Made by a program: the position numbers and the translations under genes. This document shows positions 34,348 to 45,536 of a DNA stretch of 64,000 nucleotides, piece after piece. Where the stretch lies: assembly GCA_000750105.3 (NCBI GenBank), contig JPHH03000005.1, forward strand, positions 62,001-126,000, in the 5' to 3' direction. Each line of letters begins with the position of its first letter. Position 1 is the first letter of the stretch. This DNA comes from Tolypocladium sp. Sup5 PDA-1 (taxonomy: Eukaryota; Ascomycota; Sordariomycetes; Hypocreales; Ophiocordycipitaceae). Below the pieces are notes generated by a model, which was not told where the DNA came from, searched no databases, and saw nothing but the letters and a program-made list of their open reading frames with translations.

Positions 34348-35556
34348 ATGGCCGCGATGCCCTCCTTGCGCGCCTGGCCATGGCGCCGTCACCTGTGCAA
34401 ACCGCCATCAGTGAGACCCCGATGGCACTCGCAGCGCAGCTTCCCCGCCTGGTTCGTCCGCGGCGGCACCTCCAACGGGCTCGTCATCCGCCGCGAGCAC
34501 CTCCCGCCGCAGGACCTCTGGCCCACCGTGCTGCCCGCGGCCATGGGCGCGCCGGACCCGCGGTTTGGCCGGCAGCTCGACGGCATCGGTTCCGGCGCGT
34601 CGTCGACGTCCAAGGTCGTCGTGCTGGCGCCGGCGGCGGACGCGGCGCACGCGGACGTGGACTTTACGTTTGTGCAGGTCGGCATCCGCGACGGGGCGCT
34701 CGACGTGGCGGGCAACTGTGGCAACATGTCGTCCGTCGCGGGGCCCGCGGCGTGGGACCTGGGCATGATTCCGCCGGAGAGGAGGGTCGTTGAGGAGGAT
34801 GAGCAGGGGGGCAAGTGGGCGGTGGCGAGGGTGTTCAACACCAACACGAGCAAGGTCATCGTCTCGCGGTTCAAGGTCGAGGGCGAGCCGCTCATGTACT
34901 CACCTGATGGTGACTACGCCATGGACGGCGTGCCGGGGACGAACTCCGTCATCACTATGAGCTTCATGGACCCGGCCGGCGCAAAGACGGGCAAGGCGCT
35001 CCCCACGGGCAACCCCGTCGACGAGCTGGCCCTGCCAGACGGGAGCACCATCACCGCCTCGCTCGTCGACGTCGGCAACCCAGGCGTCTTCGTGTCCACC
35101 CGCAGCCTCGGCCTAGACGCCTCATCCCTGACACCATCCTCCATCGAAGCAAGCCCCTCCCTGAAGGCCCGCCTGGAGCGCATCCGCCGCGCCGGCGCCG
35201 CCCGCATGGGCCTCGACCCCAACACCGAGAGCGTGCCCAAGATCGTGCTCGTCTTCCCCGCCAGCGCCACGCCCGCCGACGTGGACGTGCGCTGCGTCGC
35301 CCTGTCCATGGACCAGGCGCACAAGGCGATGCCGCTGACGCTGGCGCTGTGCCTCGGCGCGTCGACGTACCTGCCGGGCACGCTGGCCGCGGACCTGCTG
35401 GCGGAGCGTGGCGGTGCGAGTAGGGAAGGGACGGTGACGATTGGGCATCCGAGTGGGAAGCTGGATGTTGGGACGGAGATGAGGGATGGGAGGATTGAGT
35501 CGGCGAGGCTGTTACGGACGGCGAGGGTGTTGATGAAGGGGGATGTGTACTACTAG
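34348..35556 (+). CDS. PrpF-family isomerase (2-methylaconitate isomerase-like)
   Basis: Intronless, 402 residues. An Arg-rich N-terminal stretch of about 30 residues without acids (RAWPWRRHLCKPPSVRPRW) suggests a mitochondrial presequence. The PrpF signatures follow: FPAWFVRGGTSNGLVIRR, LDGIGSGASSTSKVVVL and the NCGNMSSVAGP loop (each half of this diaminopimelate-epimerase-like fold carries one). PrpF enzymes isomerise double bonds in tricarboxylic or 4-oxalomesaconate-type acids. Candidate pathways are the 2-methylcitrate route or aromatic-acid breakdown; the substrate is not decided by sequence. It converges on an aldehyde dehydrogenase gene 102 bp away, which may be metabolically related. 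Confidence 0.88.
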   Translation: MAAMPSLRAWPWRRHLCKPPSVRPRWHSQRSFPAWFVRGGTSNGLVIRREHLPPQDLWPTVLPAAMGAPDPRFGRQLDGIGSGASSTSKVVVLAPAADAAHADVDFTFVQVGIRDGALDVAGNCGNMSSVAGPAAWDLGMIPPERRVVEEDEQGGKWAVARVFNTNTSKVIVSRFKVEGEPLMYSPDGDYAMDGVPGTNSVITMSFMDPAGAKTGKALPTGNPVDELALPDGSTITASLVDVGNPGVFVSTRSLGLDASSLTPSSIEASPSLKARLERIRRAGAARMGLDPNTESVPKIVLVFPASATPADVDVRCVALSMDQAHKAMPLTLALCLGASTYLPGTLAADLLAERGGASREGTVTIGHPSGKLDVGTEMRDGRIESARLLRTARVLMKGDVYY

Positions 35557-35658
35557 CTATGTCGGAGAAGGCGTGTATGTATAGCAGAGCAAAGGGAGTC
35601 TTGTAAGTAAGTAGAGTATGTATAAATCTACCTAAAATGAGAGTACTGCTAAAAGACA

Positions 35659-37152
35659 TCACGGATAGTCGAGGCACTCCCTCACAGCCCTCCAATGCTT
35701 CATGCCCCCCAGCCCCGACGGCTGGTGAATCGCCTTCGCCCTCGTCCACTCCCGCAGCGTCTCGATGCAATGCCCCCTCCCATACCCGCTGTCTTTCGCG
35801 CCCCCAAACGGCGTTCCCACGACGTTGCGGTCGTAGTTGTTGAACCACACCATGCCCACGTCGAGCTGCCTGCTGATCCGCAGGCAGCGCTCCTGGTCGC
35901 GCGAGAAGATGACGGCCGTCAGTCCGTACGCCGTCTCGTTGGCGATGGCCACGGCTTCGCTCTCGGAGGAGAACTTGAGCACGCAGCTCACCGGGCCGAA
36001 GATTTCTTCCTTGGCGATGGTCATGTCCCGCGTGACGTCGACGAACAGCGTTGGCTGCACAAAGAAACCGTCCTTGCAGGCTGGGTCAGTCGGCGCCGGG
36101 CCCTGGGCGAGGAGTTCTGCACCCTCTTCCTTGCCCTTTTCGATGTACGCCAGCACACGCGTCTGAGATGCCCGACCGACGCAGGGCCCGACGTGCGTCT
36201 TGCCGTCGGCCCCGTTGCCTGTCACGAGCCTCCTCACGCCGGCGGCGAGTCTCTCGACAAACGTGTCATAGACGGCCTCGTGGACCAACACCCTGCTCGC
36301 CGCCGTACACGCCTCGCCCTTGTTGAAGAAGCCCCCCTCCAGGGCATCCGCCACGGCCCGCTCCAGGTCCGCGTCCTCGAACACCATCATGGCGTTCTTC
36401 CCACCGAGCTCCAGCGCCGTGGGTTTGATCGTCTTTGCAGCCGTACGTGCTACCGCTGAGCCCGCGGCCGTCGACCCCGTGAAGCTGACGGCTCGCACAT
36501 CGGGACTCGAAACCAAAGCCTGCGGCACGTCTGGGCCCCAAGCAGCCACCGCCATGACGACGTCCTTGGGTAAGACGCCCTGTAGGATCTCAACAATGCG
36601 CAAGACCGTCAGCGGAGCCTGCTCGCCCGGCTTCAGGATCATGGTGTTTCCCGCCGCGAGACACGGCGCCAGCTTGCCGCCGGCATGGATCGGCGGCCAG
36701 TTGAACGGCAAGATACCCACGCAAACCCCATACGGCTCATACACCACCGCCGAGTACACACTCCCGCGGTCATAAAACTCAGACGGCAGCTTCCCCGCCA
36801 GCGACCCGAAGAAGCGGAAGATACCCACCAGCGCGGCGACGTCAAACGCCAGCGCGTCCAGGTACGGCTTCCCGTTCTCGGCGCACACGAGACGCGCGAG
36901 CTCCTCCCTATGGCTCTCGAGTGCGTCGGCGCATTTCAGCAGCAGGGCCCCGCGCTGGAGGGGCGGGACGGTGCGCCAGAGGGAAAATGCATCGTGGGAG
37001 GCGGCGATGGCGGCGGCGGCGGCGGTGGTGTCTGCGCCGGCGAGGGTGGTGAGGAGGGCGCCGGTGGCTGGGTTGGTGATGGGGAAGTGGTTTGAGGGGT
37101 TGAGGCTCGACCACTGCGTTGTGGTGAGCTGCTGGAATTCAAGTGGTGCCAT
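35659..37152 (-). CDS. NAD(P)-dependent aldehyde dehydrogenase
   Basis: Intronless, 497 residues, the normal ALDH length. The ATG at 37152 is used because MAPLEFQQL starts the family N-terminus; the frame is open further upstream without family similarity. Seen: GILPFNWPPIHAGGKLAP, the coenzyme loop VSFTGSTAAGSAV, the general-base Glu in LELGGKN and the catalytic Cys in GEACTAASRV (about residue 282), then the C-terminal EEIFGPV and PFGGAKDSGYG motifs. It resembles succinate-semialdehyde/aromatic aldehyde dehydrogenases more than ALDH1/2, but substrate is undetermined. The start is in a 959-nt spacer shared with the tail of the phosphatase gene. Confidence 0.95.
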   Translation of the reverse strand: MAPLEFQQLTTTQWSSLNPSNHFPITNPATGALLTTLAGADTTAAAAAIAASHDAFSLWRTVPPLQRGALLLKCADALESHREELARLVCAENGKPYLDALAFDVAALVGIFRFFGSLAGKLPSEFYDRGSVYSAVVYEPYGVCVGILPFNWPPIHAGGKLAPCLAAGNTMILKPGEQAPLTVLRIVEILQGVLPKDVVMAVAAWGPDVPQALVSSPDVRAVSFTGSTAAGSAVARTAAKTIKPTALELGGKNAMMVFEDADLERAVADALEGGFFNKGEACTAASRVLVHEAVYDTFVERLAAGVRRLVTGNGADGKTHVGPCVGRASQTRVLAYIEKGKEEGAELLAQGPAPTDPACKDGFFVQPTLFVDVTRDMTIAKEEIFGPVSCVLKFSSESEAVAIANETAYGLTAVIFSRDQERCLRISRQLDVGMVWFNNYDRNVVGTPFGGAKDSGYGRGHCIETLREWTRAKAIHQPSGLGGMKHWRAVRECLDYP

Positions 37153-38111
37153 GGTTGGATGGATGTGTGTGATGTTGTAGTAAGGGGGCGGCTGGTGTCG
37201 GTGTACGTCGGGGGCTGATGGACTCTGGTGCTGATATCGCTTCATTTCCTCGGACCAAGGGCTCTTTATATCTTGAAAACAACTGAAAAACTGCAGAAGC
37301 TTCAACATCCATGCCTTTACCATCGCGTGTCCCGAGCCATTATGACGTCTCATTGCTCAGCTACCGGCCCGGCGCTCAGGAAGGTCACCCTCCCAAAGTC
37401 CCGGATCTACCGCCGCATCCGTGTCGTCGGCATGTAACTTACCCACTTGACGAGACTCGCTGTCGGAAATCCAAACCTCGTGTTCTTCTATATTCCCGAT
37501 GGCCAGGCCATCGTATTTTCTCGTTCTTCGGCTGCCTGGCCTTGTGTTCGGACCCGGAGGGCTGGCCCAAGGCATGGACCTCGGTGAGGGCCGGGCATCG
37601 ACTGTAAGTGAATGTGACCGAGCTGCCGATCAGCAGGATGAAGCTTGCCTGGGAGGCTTGGCACGGGAATTGTTCGGCGGAAACGGGTCTAACAGCAATT
37701 CGTTACATGTGCATGCCTGGATATGCGAAATTTGTTGTATACGTTCGAATGTTGATGTGAACTTATGCTTAACGTCTTGGCGTTCAAGCCCGGGACGCCT
37801 TCCAGCCAACACCCACCGAAAATATACTCGGACAAATCAGCGCAGCATCAAACCCCATTAGACTTGGGAGTCCTCTTGAAACAACACATGAACCGGCATA
37901 TATCAGAGCTTCACAGACACACAACATTGGCGGTGCCCCAAGACACGGCTTCATGTCGTCTCATTCGTCTCACATCTACCTCATCACGCCCCTTTACGCA
38001 CCTACTCTACACCACACCCGACGCCACGCTCATCGCACCCAACCACTTTCATCACCCAACTTTTATACACCGCTCTACAGCCCAACCGTCAACGCCTTCA
38101 CTCCACACACC
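37153..38111. promoter_or_regulatory. Intergenic region upstream of the aldehyde dehydrogenase
   Basis: About 960 nt between the aldehyde dehydrogenase start and the phosphatase stop, both minus strand. It should contain the dehydrogenase promoter. No coding signal recognised. Confidence 0.4.
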
Positions 38112-40474
38112 CTAGACCACAGGGCAGTTGTCCTTGTTGGCCGCCCACGCGAGCTTCGCGTACGGCAACATGAAGTCTAAAACCCCTCGTTAGTCACTGG
38201 ATCATGGACGAGCACGATGCCAGGGGAGCGTCTGTGCTTACCCTGGGAGGTGAAGCTGCAGTCAATGTAGCACTGCACCATGTCCTTGGTGTAGCCCGCG
38301 CCCAGGTCGGCGAGGACGTTGCTCTCGATGCTGCAAAGAGTCAGCTTGTTCTCATACATGATGCTTTGGGGCAGTTGCACGTACAAGTCGAAGAAGATGA
38401 GGTCCACCTTGTCCGGGTTGCTGCCATCCTTGGGGAACGAGGCACGCGCCTCGAAATACGAGGGAATATTGTAGTTGGGAATCTTGGAGTGCACGGTATC
38501 GTCGCCTTGACAAACAAGTCAGTCGTGACACCAGTTCACGTGGGAAGATTGACACGCACCGTCAGTGCCCCAGTCATCAGAGGTGGTGTAGCCCGGCACG
38601 ACGGACTCCTGACGACGGACAACGCCACGGGGCTCGCGCAGCTCGCGCCGGCTCAGGTAGCCGAGCGTCGGGTCGGTGCAGGAATCGCGCGGGACGGGCA
38701 TGGAGGCCAGGTCTCGCTTGCTAACCGGGCCCTTGTTGAGCCTTGCGCACCACCTGTGTCAGCCGCTACATCGCAATGCCCGTATCACGGGAGAGCCACT
38801 CACTGTGTAATGACCTTGGACGCCTTGTCAAACGGCACGTCGGGGATGTACAGGAACACATCGCGGAACGGCGCCACGATAAAGTTGTCGTCGTAGGTAA
38901 ACGGCCCCTTGTGCAGGTCGAAGCGGATCGCGCCCGTGTTGCCGACAATGATGCGCGACTTGTCGGCACGGGTCTTGTTGAGCACGACGGCGGACACGGC
39001 CGGCACAATGACGCCCGGGAAGATGTTCTTCTCGTCCGTGTACGGCGCGCAGTTGATGCACCAGTCCTGCGGCGCGCAGCCGTACACGTCGCCGAGCTTC
39101 AGCTCATCCCTCGCCTTGGTGATGTCGCCCGTCACGCGCTGGCCCGAGTGGTAGTCGTACGTCTTCTCGTCCTGGCTGGAGTGGTACACGAGCGTCTTGC
39201 GGTTCCAGTCGAGGTAGCGGCGCGAGTAGACCCACGGCGCCTTGGAGTCGGCGTTGGCCGGGCGCTTCGCGAGCTCGACGCCGTGCGGGTTCTTGACGCC
39301 GCGGAAGCCGCTGTTGGAGGCGTCGAAGCCCGACATGGACACCCAGCCGAGCGTCTCGCAGTAGCGGCCCGACTCGATGGCGACGGAGGCGTCGTCGTAG
39401 ACGGCGAAGTCGCGGATGTGGCTGTGGCCGCCGAAGATCTGGACGGGCGTCCCGGGGTGCGCCGCGCGGATGGCGTCCCAGACGGTCTTGAAGGTGCTGG
39501 AATAGTCGGTGGGACGCACAGGGTTGTGCCCGAAGAGGATAAACAGGTCGACGGGCTGCTTGCTGGCCAGGGTCTCCGTGAACCAGCTCTCCTTGACCAT
39601 GTCCTTGGCCTTGAGGACCTGCGAGGCGTTGGAGTTGCCTCGTGCTCTGTTAGCTGGAGCCCTCACACATGTCATGTAGTTGTGAACAAACCCGTAAAGT
39701 CAAAGAGAACACCAAAGGCCATGACGCGGAGCCCCTTGGCGGTCGTAAAGTACCGGTGGGTGGCTCCCACGTACTCGTACTTGCCAGACGCCTTGTTGAG
39801 CACCTTGACGTTGGACGTGACATATCGGTCTCCCCACTTGCGGGCGTACTCGTTGAACATCTGGTACGCGACCTCGGACACGTAGAGCTCGTGGTTGCCT
39901 GCGTCTCGGTCAGGTACGCTCGCTCGCCCGCACGTTATGGATACCACAAAGACGCACCGATGGTGAGGAGGTCGTAGTCGATCTCGTCAAAGACGGGCAT
40001 CGACTTGGTGCCGTCGACCTTGGTGGCGTCCGACAGGCCGTTGCCGTCGTGCAGGTCGCCCGTGTCGATGAGCAGCATGTCGACGCCCATGTTGCCCGCC
40101 GTCTGCTTCATGCGGCGCGTAAACGTCACAAAGTCGCCCCAGTCGGCGCCGTAGTTTTGCTCCTTGATGTGGCCCTCGAGCCAGCCATGCGTGTCCGTCT
40201 AAGCCGGAGCAGTCAGTAGGTTAACTTACAGTACGCCTGTAAGCCGCCACTGACACCAATCGAGTCTTACAGTGTGCAGAAAGTTGACCTGACCCCATTC
40301 CAGCGGTCCCTTGGGCCCGTAGACGGCATTGGGCGCGCCGGGCTGCATGCGCTTGACCTGGCGGACATGCTCGACCTTGTTGATGGGGCCGTAGCAGTCG
40401 TCGTCGCCGCAGGCAATGACACTGGGGAGCAGGGCGGCGAGCCCGCCGAGGACGCCGAGACACTTGAGCATCAT
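38112..40474 (-). CDS. Secreted/vacuolar calcineurin-like phosphoesterase (5'-nucleotidase-related)
   Basis: Seven exons join in consistent phases: 40474-40271, 40198-39958, 39898-39692, 39638-38804, 38753-38560, 38505-38242 and 38176-38112, giving 669 residues. A signal peptide (MMLKCLGVLGGLAALLPSVIACGDD) is present. All metal-binding motifs of the metallophosphatase fold are seen: TDTHGW (DxH), IDTGDLHD, GNHELY, FGHN and GGHSHIRD. The long C-terminal part resembles the second domain of UshA/5'-nucleotidase relatives and yeast Yhr202w. The last three exons add a region with dibasic VVRRQES and Cys-rich FTSQDFMLPY-type sequence of unknown role. Likely an extracellular or vacuolar phosphate scavenger or nucleotidase. 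The ATG at 40474 is immediately followed by a second Met codon. Confidence 0.9.
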
Positions 40475-43400
40475 GTCGTCCTGTGTTGCTAAGCTGGCCA
40501 CGGACTCGACGGGCCTTCAATGGGTGGATTGAAGAGCTCGATGCCGATCTCTGGCCTGTCGAGGACGGCGGCCCCCGTGGACGCTATATGTACTTGTATC
40601 CGTCCGGCTTATCATCCATCGTCTGCCTCCCAGCTCCAGGGCAAGCCACTCGGCCATCTCCGCCATATCCGCACGGTCTAGCATGGATGACGCCCCTGCC
40701 GTCGTTGGCCAGCCGAGTGGCGTCGAGACAATCGGGCTTGGTGTCGTCGCCGCTCTTACAAGGTCTCAGCGTTGGCGAGAGGAGTTGGTTGTCCCTGCAT
40801 GTCTGTTTGAAAGCATGCAAAATCCTAAAGCTCTTGATATTGGGTCTCACGTACACAGCCAAGTCGGTGGAGTATACGAGCATTGAAGCCAAAAGCTGGC
40901 TTCTTACTTCTAATCTCCTACAAGGTGTTCCTTGCAGACCCACAGACTTCGACCGGCAACTTGCCTTCAGTTGTGTGCATGGTCGTTGCCAGTCTTAGCA
41001 TCGATTTGCGATCCAGCATCGCATCATGCTCCACAGAAGTTCATCATCCCAGTCCCCTTCAAGATACCGTCCCGGCAACTCAGCGACGCTGAAAGAGGTA
41101 GTCTAGGCTACGATACCGTCTTCGATCCACTCCAGCGCCAGGGCATCGCCAGCAACGGCAACCATCACGATGTGGAACCGATCGGGGCTCTCCGCCCTGT
41201 GACCGCCAAGGCGCAGCGGTCGACGGCAATGGCCGCTTTCTATGTCTTGATTCGGCAGGCGAGTGGCTGGATTTAGCCAAAGGCGGAGAGAGAGGAACTC
41301 GAGGTTTACCGCTGAGAGCCTGAGACATCCTCGAGTGCAACGACGTCGACCCCGGCGCCTTGATGAGAGGGGTAGCCGAAGACGTGGACGCTCATTACTG
41401 AGACCTTGAAGCGTGGATCGACGGAATAGGTATGATCAGGCGAGGGCGAGGGCGAGGGTGCCTTGCGTAGTTTTCTGCACACCATGATGCCTACTTCTTG
41501 CACTCTTGTTGTCGTTGAAGCTGTGCTCTTTCGCGATGATTTACTCTCTGATGGCAACTTGGAGTTTCTCGTCCAGCTCAGGCATCCAGCCACAAGAGTG
41601 AGTTAGTCAAGACTCAAGAGAAGCCCCTTAAAGCGGCGCTGCTCAGCACTTCAGGCACCTCGCCAATCAAACAAGCTTCGGCGCCTCCCAGCCTGATTCC
41701 CAGCCGTTCCTGCGCATCAGATCCATACCCAGCTCGAGCTCTCCGCCCTCCAGCCCCGCAGGCTCCAGACCTTCCCGAACGGGGAGCAACCCGTGGCCGC
41801 AGCCAGTGCAGTGAAGAGCGTGCCAGAACGCTGCTGGGATCTTGTTTCTCTCGACTTGGCCCTGCCGATTCATCCGCCGCGACGGACCTGTCAGCTTCAT
41901 GCGCGAGGCCATGTGCGACCACCCGCGCGATCCACAGGCGGTTTAAGCCGACGGCGCCGCAGAATATCGTATTGACGCTGCCCACTTCAGCTGTCGACTA
42001 ACGTTATTCCGTAGGCCTTGACCAATTCTGCTCTCGGTAAAGGACGGAGAATTGCGCAAGACCTATTTTCTTCGGTTCCGGAGCGGGTGTTGGCACGTGG
42101 GAGACGGACGGATGGCAGCTTGGCGGGTAACATCAGCACGTGGACGCCTTGAAGCTTTCAAATAGTGTATTAGCCTGGACCGCTCGCCAGCAGTGTCCTG
42201 GGAGAACAGAAGCTCGCGTCTCTTGTTTTGCGCCGACTTGCGGTTGGAGACGTGAAAAGGTGTTGTCAAGGTTGGTTGTCTCATATCATATTACTCGTCG
42301 ACAAGTGGACAGAGAGCTGGCACCCAAAAACACTGCCTCGCTCACCGAAACCTTGATTAATCAAGCACCCCGGGTATTTCGTACAAAATGACTGGTAGCT
42401 TCTCATCAGACTGCGTATTGAAGGCAACCCGTCTTGCTCCTTGTTCGGGCGCTGCCAATGAAGTGATGGAGCGAGGGAGAGGGCGGCCTGGGGAGGTGCG
42501 CGACGGCTCGGCAATCGCGAGTTCGCGGCCATGACCTGATTAAGCTGAGCACTCTGAATACAAGTCCCGACTCCCACTGGAGGGGATCCAGCGCGACCCT
42601 CGAACTTGGCCTTCGCCTTGACGCAACACGGTGAGCCATGATCGTCGCGAATTGTCTTTCTTACCTCGGCTGAAGCCGTCAGCCCCTTGGCCGACTGGTC
42701 AGTCACGAAATTCGTGCGACACGACGTATCATGGAATTGCCTGTTTTAGTCACGGCTGCGGCGTATGCGGACTCGAGTTTCCAGTTGGGCTACGAAGTAC
42801 GAAGTACGAAGTACACAGCCGCGGCACACATTTTGTTGTCATAGGAAGATGCATGCTAGGCTCGTGCGTGACGCACGACAGAGCGCGGCATGTCGGGCTC
42901 TGCATGCTGTCCATGATGCTCCGATTCACGACTTCCAAGCGGAGAATCGACATGTATGATTTTGCCATTTTCTTTGCAGTAAATTACTTGATTGGCTTAC
43001 CTGCCCTCGCCCTGTCTTCTGGATGTTTCGAAACGACTTCATCGGGAGGCTGCCCTTGTCAAGGAATGCTTGTTTTAACTGCCGACCGTCCATGTGGGTT
43101 GCGGAGTGAAAGCCGGCCACCAAAGTGGGACTCGGCCGTGAAGGCCCGGCCCCGTCCGGGTCGTCCTTCGGCGATGGCATTTCCTGCTTCCGGCCAATCT
43201 GGGGATTGGAAATATTCGGAAACGCCTCTCGGGTAGCCTTGAGAAGAAACTTGGGGGTGCGCGCCGCCATTTCTTATCAAGCCATGGCGAGCGAACCTAC
43301 GTCATGGTGACCGTGAAATTACAATGCCTCTCCAAGCCTCATGTACGGACTACGGACTATCAACGTTCATTTACAGCCCCAGCTTCAGTACTTACGATTA

Positions 43401-43635
43401 AGTTAAGCTGCGGGGTTCGTGCTGAGACCTCTTTCCCTCCATCATCATCATCAGCAGCCGCAGGCTTCAAGTGGTCCAATCAATCCGGTTTGGCTTTGAC
43501 GTACTTGAACACTCACTCAGGCTCATACCAATCATGGGTCGACGATACAAGAACCCGTTGAACAACCCACTGCATTATGCGGCACGGCAGCTGCCCACAG
43601 GGCCGCCGGCAACATATGCTGCAGCGCGACGTACG
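40475..43635. other. Long gene-poor intergenic region
   Basis: About 3.2 kb between divergent genes. I found no intact gene. Minus-strand frames near 41306-41600 contain protein-like fragments (PELDEKLQVAIRE then a stop, and DPRFKVSVMSVHVFGYPS) that could be the remains of a small decayed gene. A triple GAAGTAC repeat lies at about 42791-42814, and a GAGGGC triplet run at about 41442-41458. Confidence 0.4.
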
Positions 43636-45536
43636 ATGCCGGGCTATGACTACGGTGCGTTCAGCATGAGATGTAGTTTCCTCTTGCCCCGCTGACTCGG
43701 GCTGCCTGGTGTAAGTAATTGTTGGCGCCGGTGCGGCGGGATGTGTCCTTGCGAGCAAGCTGTCCGAAGACGAAAACATATCCGTCCTCGTCCTTGAGGC
43801 AGGCGGATCCAACACAAACGTGTTCGAGTCAAGGGTTCCCATCATGTTTCCAAAGCTATTTCACACCGAGCACGACTGGGACTACTACACGGTCGAGCAG
43901 CCGAGCCTCGCGTCCCGCCGGCTCTACTGGCCCCGTGGTCGCATACTTGGGGGTTCAACTTCACTCAGCTCCATGATGTATCACCACTGCTCCAAGTCCG
44001 ACTTTGACGAGTGGGCTTCTGTCCATGGATGCGAGGGATGGGGCTACGATGGCCTTGCGCCGTACTTGAGACGCATGGAACAATTTACTCCAAACCAGGC
44101 CCGTCCCGCCATCGATCTTCAGCACCGTGGCACATCGGGGCAGTGGCAAACCGGCTATTCCTACCTGTCCCAGATTGTTGAAGAGGGCTTCCTACCTGCG
44201 TGCCATGATGCCGGTATTCCTGCAAACGCGGACATCAACACACCGAATGGGTCGCTTGGCGTAACGCGGTTCCAAACATTTATTGATCCGAAGGGCCAGC
44301 GGTCGTCGTTTGCGACCGCCTACCTATCTCCGGAAGTCATGCAACGTCCGAATCTTTACATTGCTTATCATGCTCGCGTCACGAGGCTGCTCTTTGATCG
44401 TCTAAGCAGTAAAGTCCCCACCGTCATTGGCATCGAGTTCCAGACCAGCCGGGGCGGTGATCGCTTCCAGGTACACGCGCGGAGGGAGGCGATACTCTGT
44501 GGAGGTACCGTCAATACGCCTCAGACTCTGTTTCTGAGCGGCATTGGTCCAGCCGACGAATTGAGGAAACTTGGAATTCCCCTCGTCCAAGAAAACGACG
44601 CGGTGGGGAAGACCCTCAAAGATCATCTCTGCACGACCGGAGTGCTCTGCAAGGCAAAGGCAGGGATGACGCTCGACTACCTCTCTAGTAGCATCAAGGC
44701 AATTCCGGCACTCTTACAATGGCTACTCATGGGGAGTGGCCCGCTTACGAGCAATGCCGGCGAAGCAGCTGCCTTCATCCGATCGACGGACCACCACTTC
44801 CCAGGCTCTAAGCGGGACGCTCCAAAGGATCATACATCTGGTAGTGTCGGCCCAGATATAGAGATCATTGGCGCTCCATTAGCATACATCCATCATGGTG
44901 AAGAGCCAGCCATTGACGGGAGCAGTATCTTCACAATCGCTCCAGTTTGTCTCCGGCCACAAAGCAAGGGATCAATCGTCCTCCGGAGCGCGGACGTGTT
45001 CGATTCACGTGAGTGTCTGCCCAAGAATGTTCTTGGTGGATTTGAAGCTAACCCGCGTCTGTGCCATTCTAGCTATTATCGATCCAAAGTACCTGAGCGA
45101 CGAGGGCGACAACGATCAAACTGTCCTATTAACAGGCTTGCGCGTTTGTCTCAGAATAATGCGGAGCCCGGCTTTCCAGAGATTCCTCGAGCCAGTTCCC
45201 GTCAACGATGATACCTCTTCGTACTGGTGGCCGTACTCCAGCAGCGACATTGATAGTATCACAGACGAGCAACTGATCCGCTTCATGAAAGAGAAAGCCT
45301 TTACGCTCTATCACCCAGTCGGAACCGCGCGCATGGGCCCATCACCGTCAACAAGCGTCGTGGATCTACAGTGCCGAGTACATGGTGTCAATCGGCTCCG
45401 GGTTGTGGATGCGAGTATTTTCCCAGAGCAGCTCAGCGGGCATCCTACGGCCCCCATTGGCGCTATGGCCTTTAAGCTGAGTGATATCATTAAAAGAAAT
45501 CATGTGGCGGACATACGCGGACGTGCGAATCTGTAG
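43636..45536 (+). CDS. GMC-family FAD-dependent oxidoreductase
   Basis: Exons 43636-43654, 43716-45008 and 45073-45536 give 591 residues. The N-terminal FAD motif spans intron 1 (MPGYDY then VIVGAGAAGCVLASKL). PROSITE-type signatures are present: RGRILGGSTSLSSMMYHHC and CGGTVNTPQTLFLSGIGP. The C-terminal active-site His pair is conserved in YHPVGTARMGP and LSGHPTAPIGAMAFKL. GMC enzymes oxidise alcohols (glucose/aryl-alcohol oxidase, choline dehydrogenase and others); the substrate cannot be told here. An in-frame ATG at 43534 would add 34 basic residues, but the short start fits the family better. No signal peptide with the chosen start. Both splice joins preserve the frame and motifs. Confidence 0.92.
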
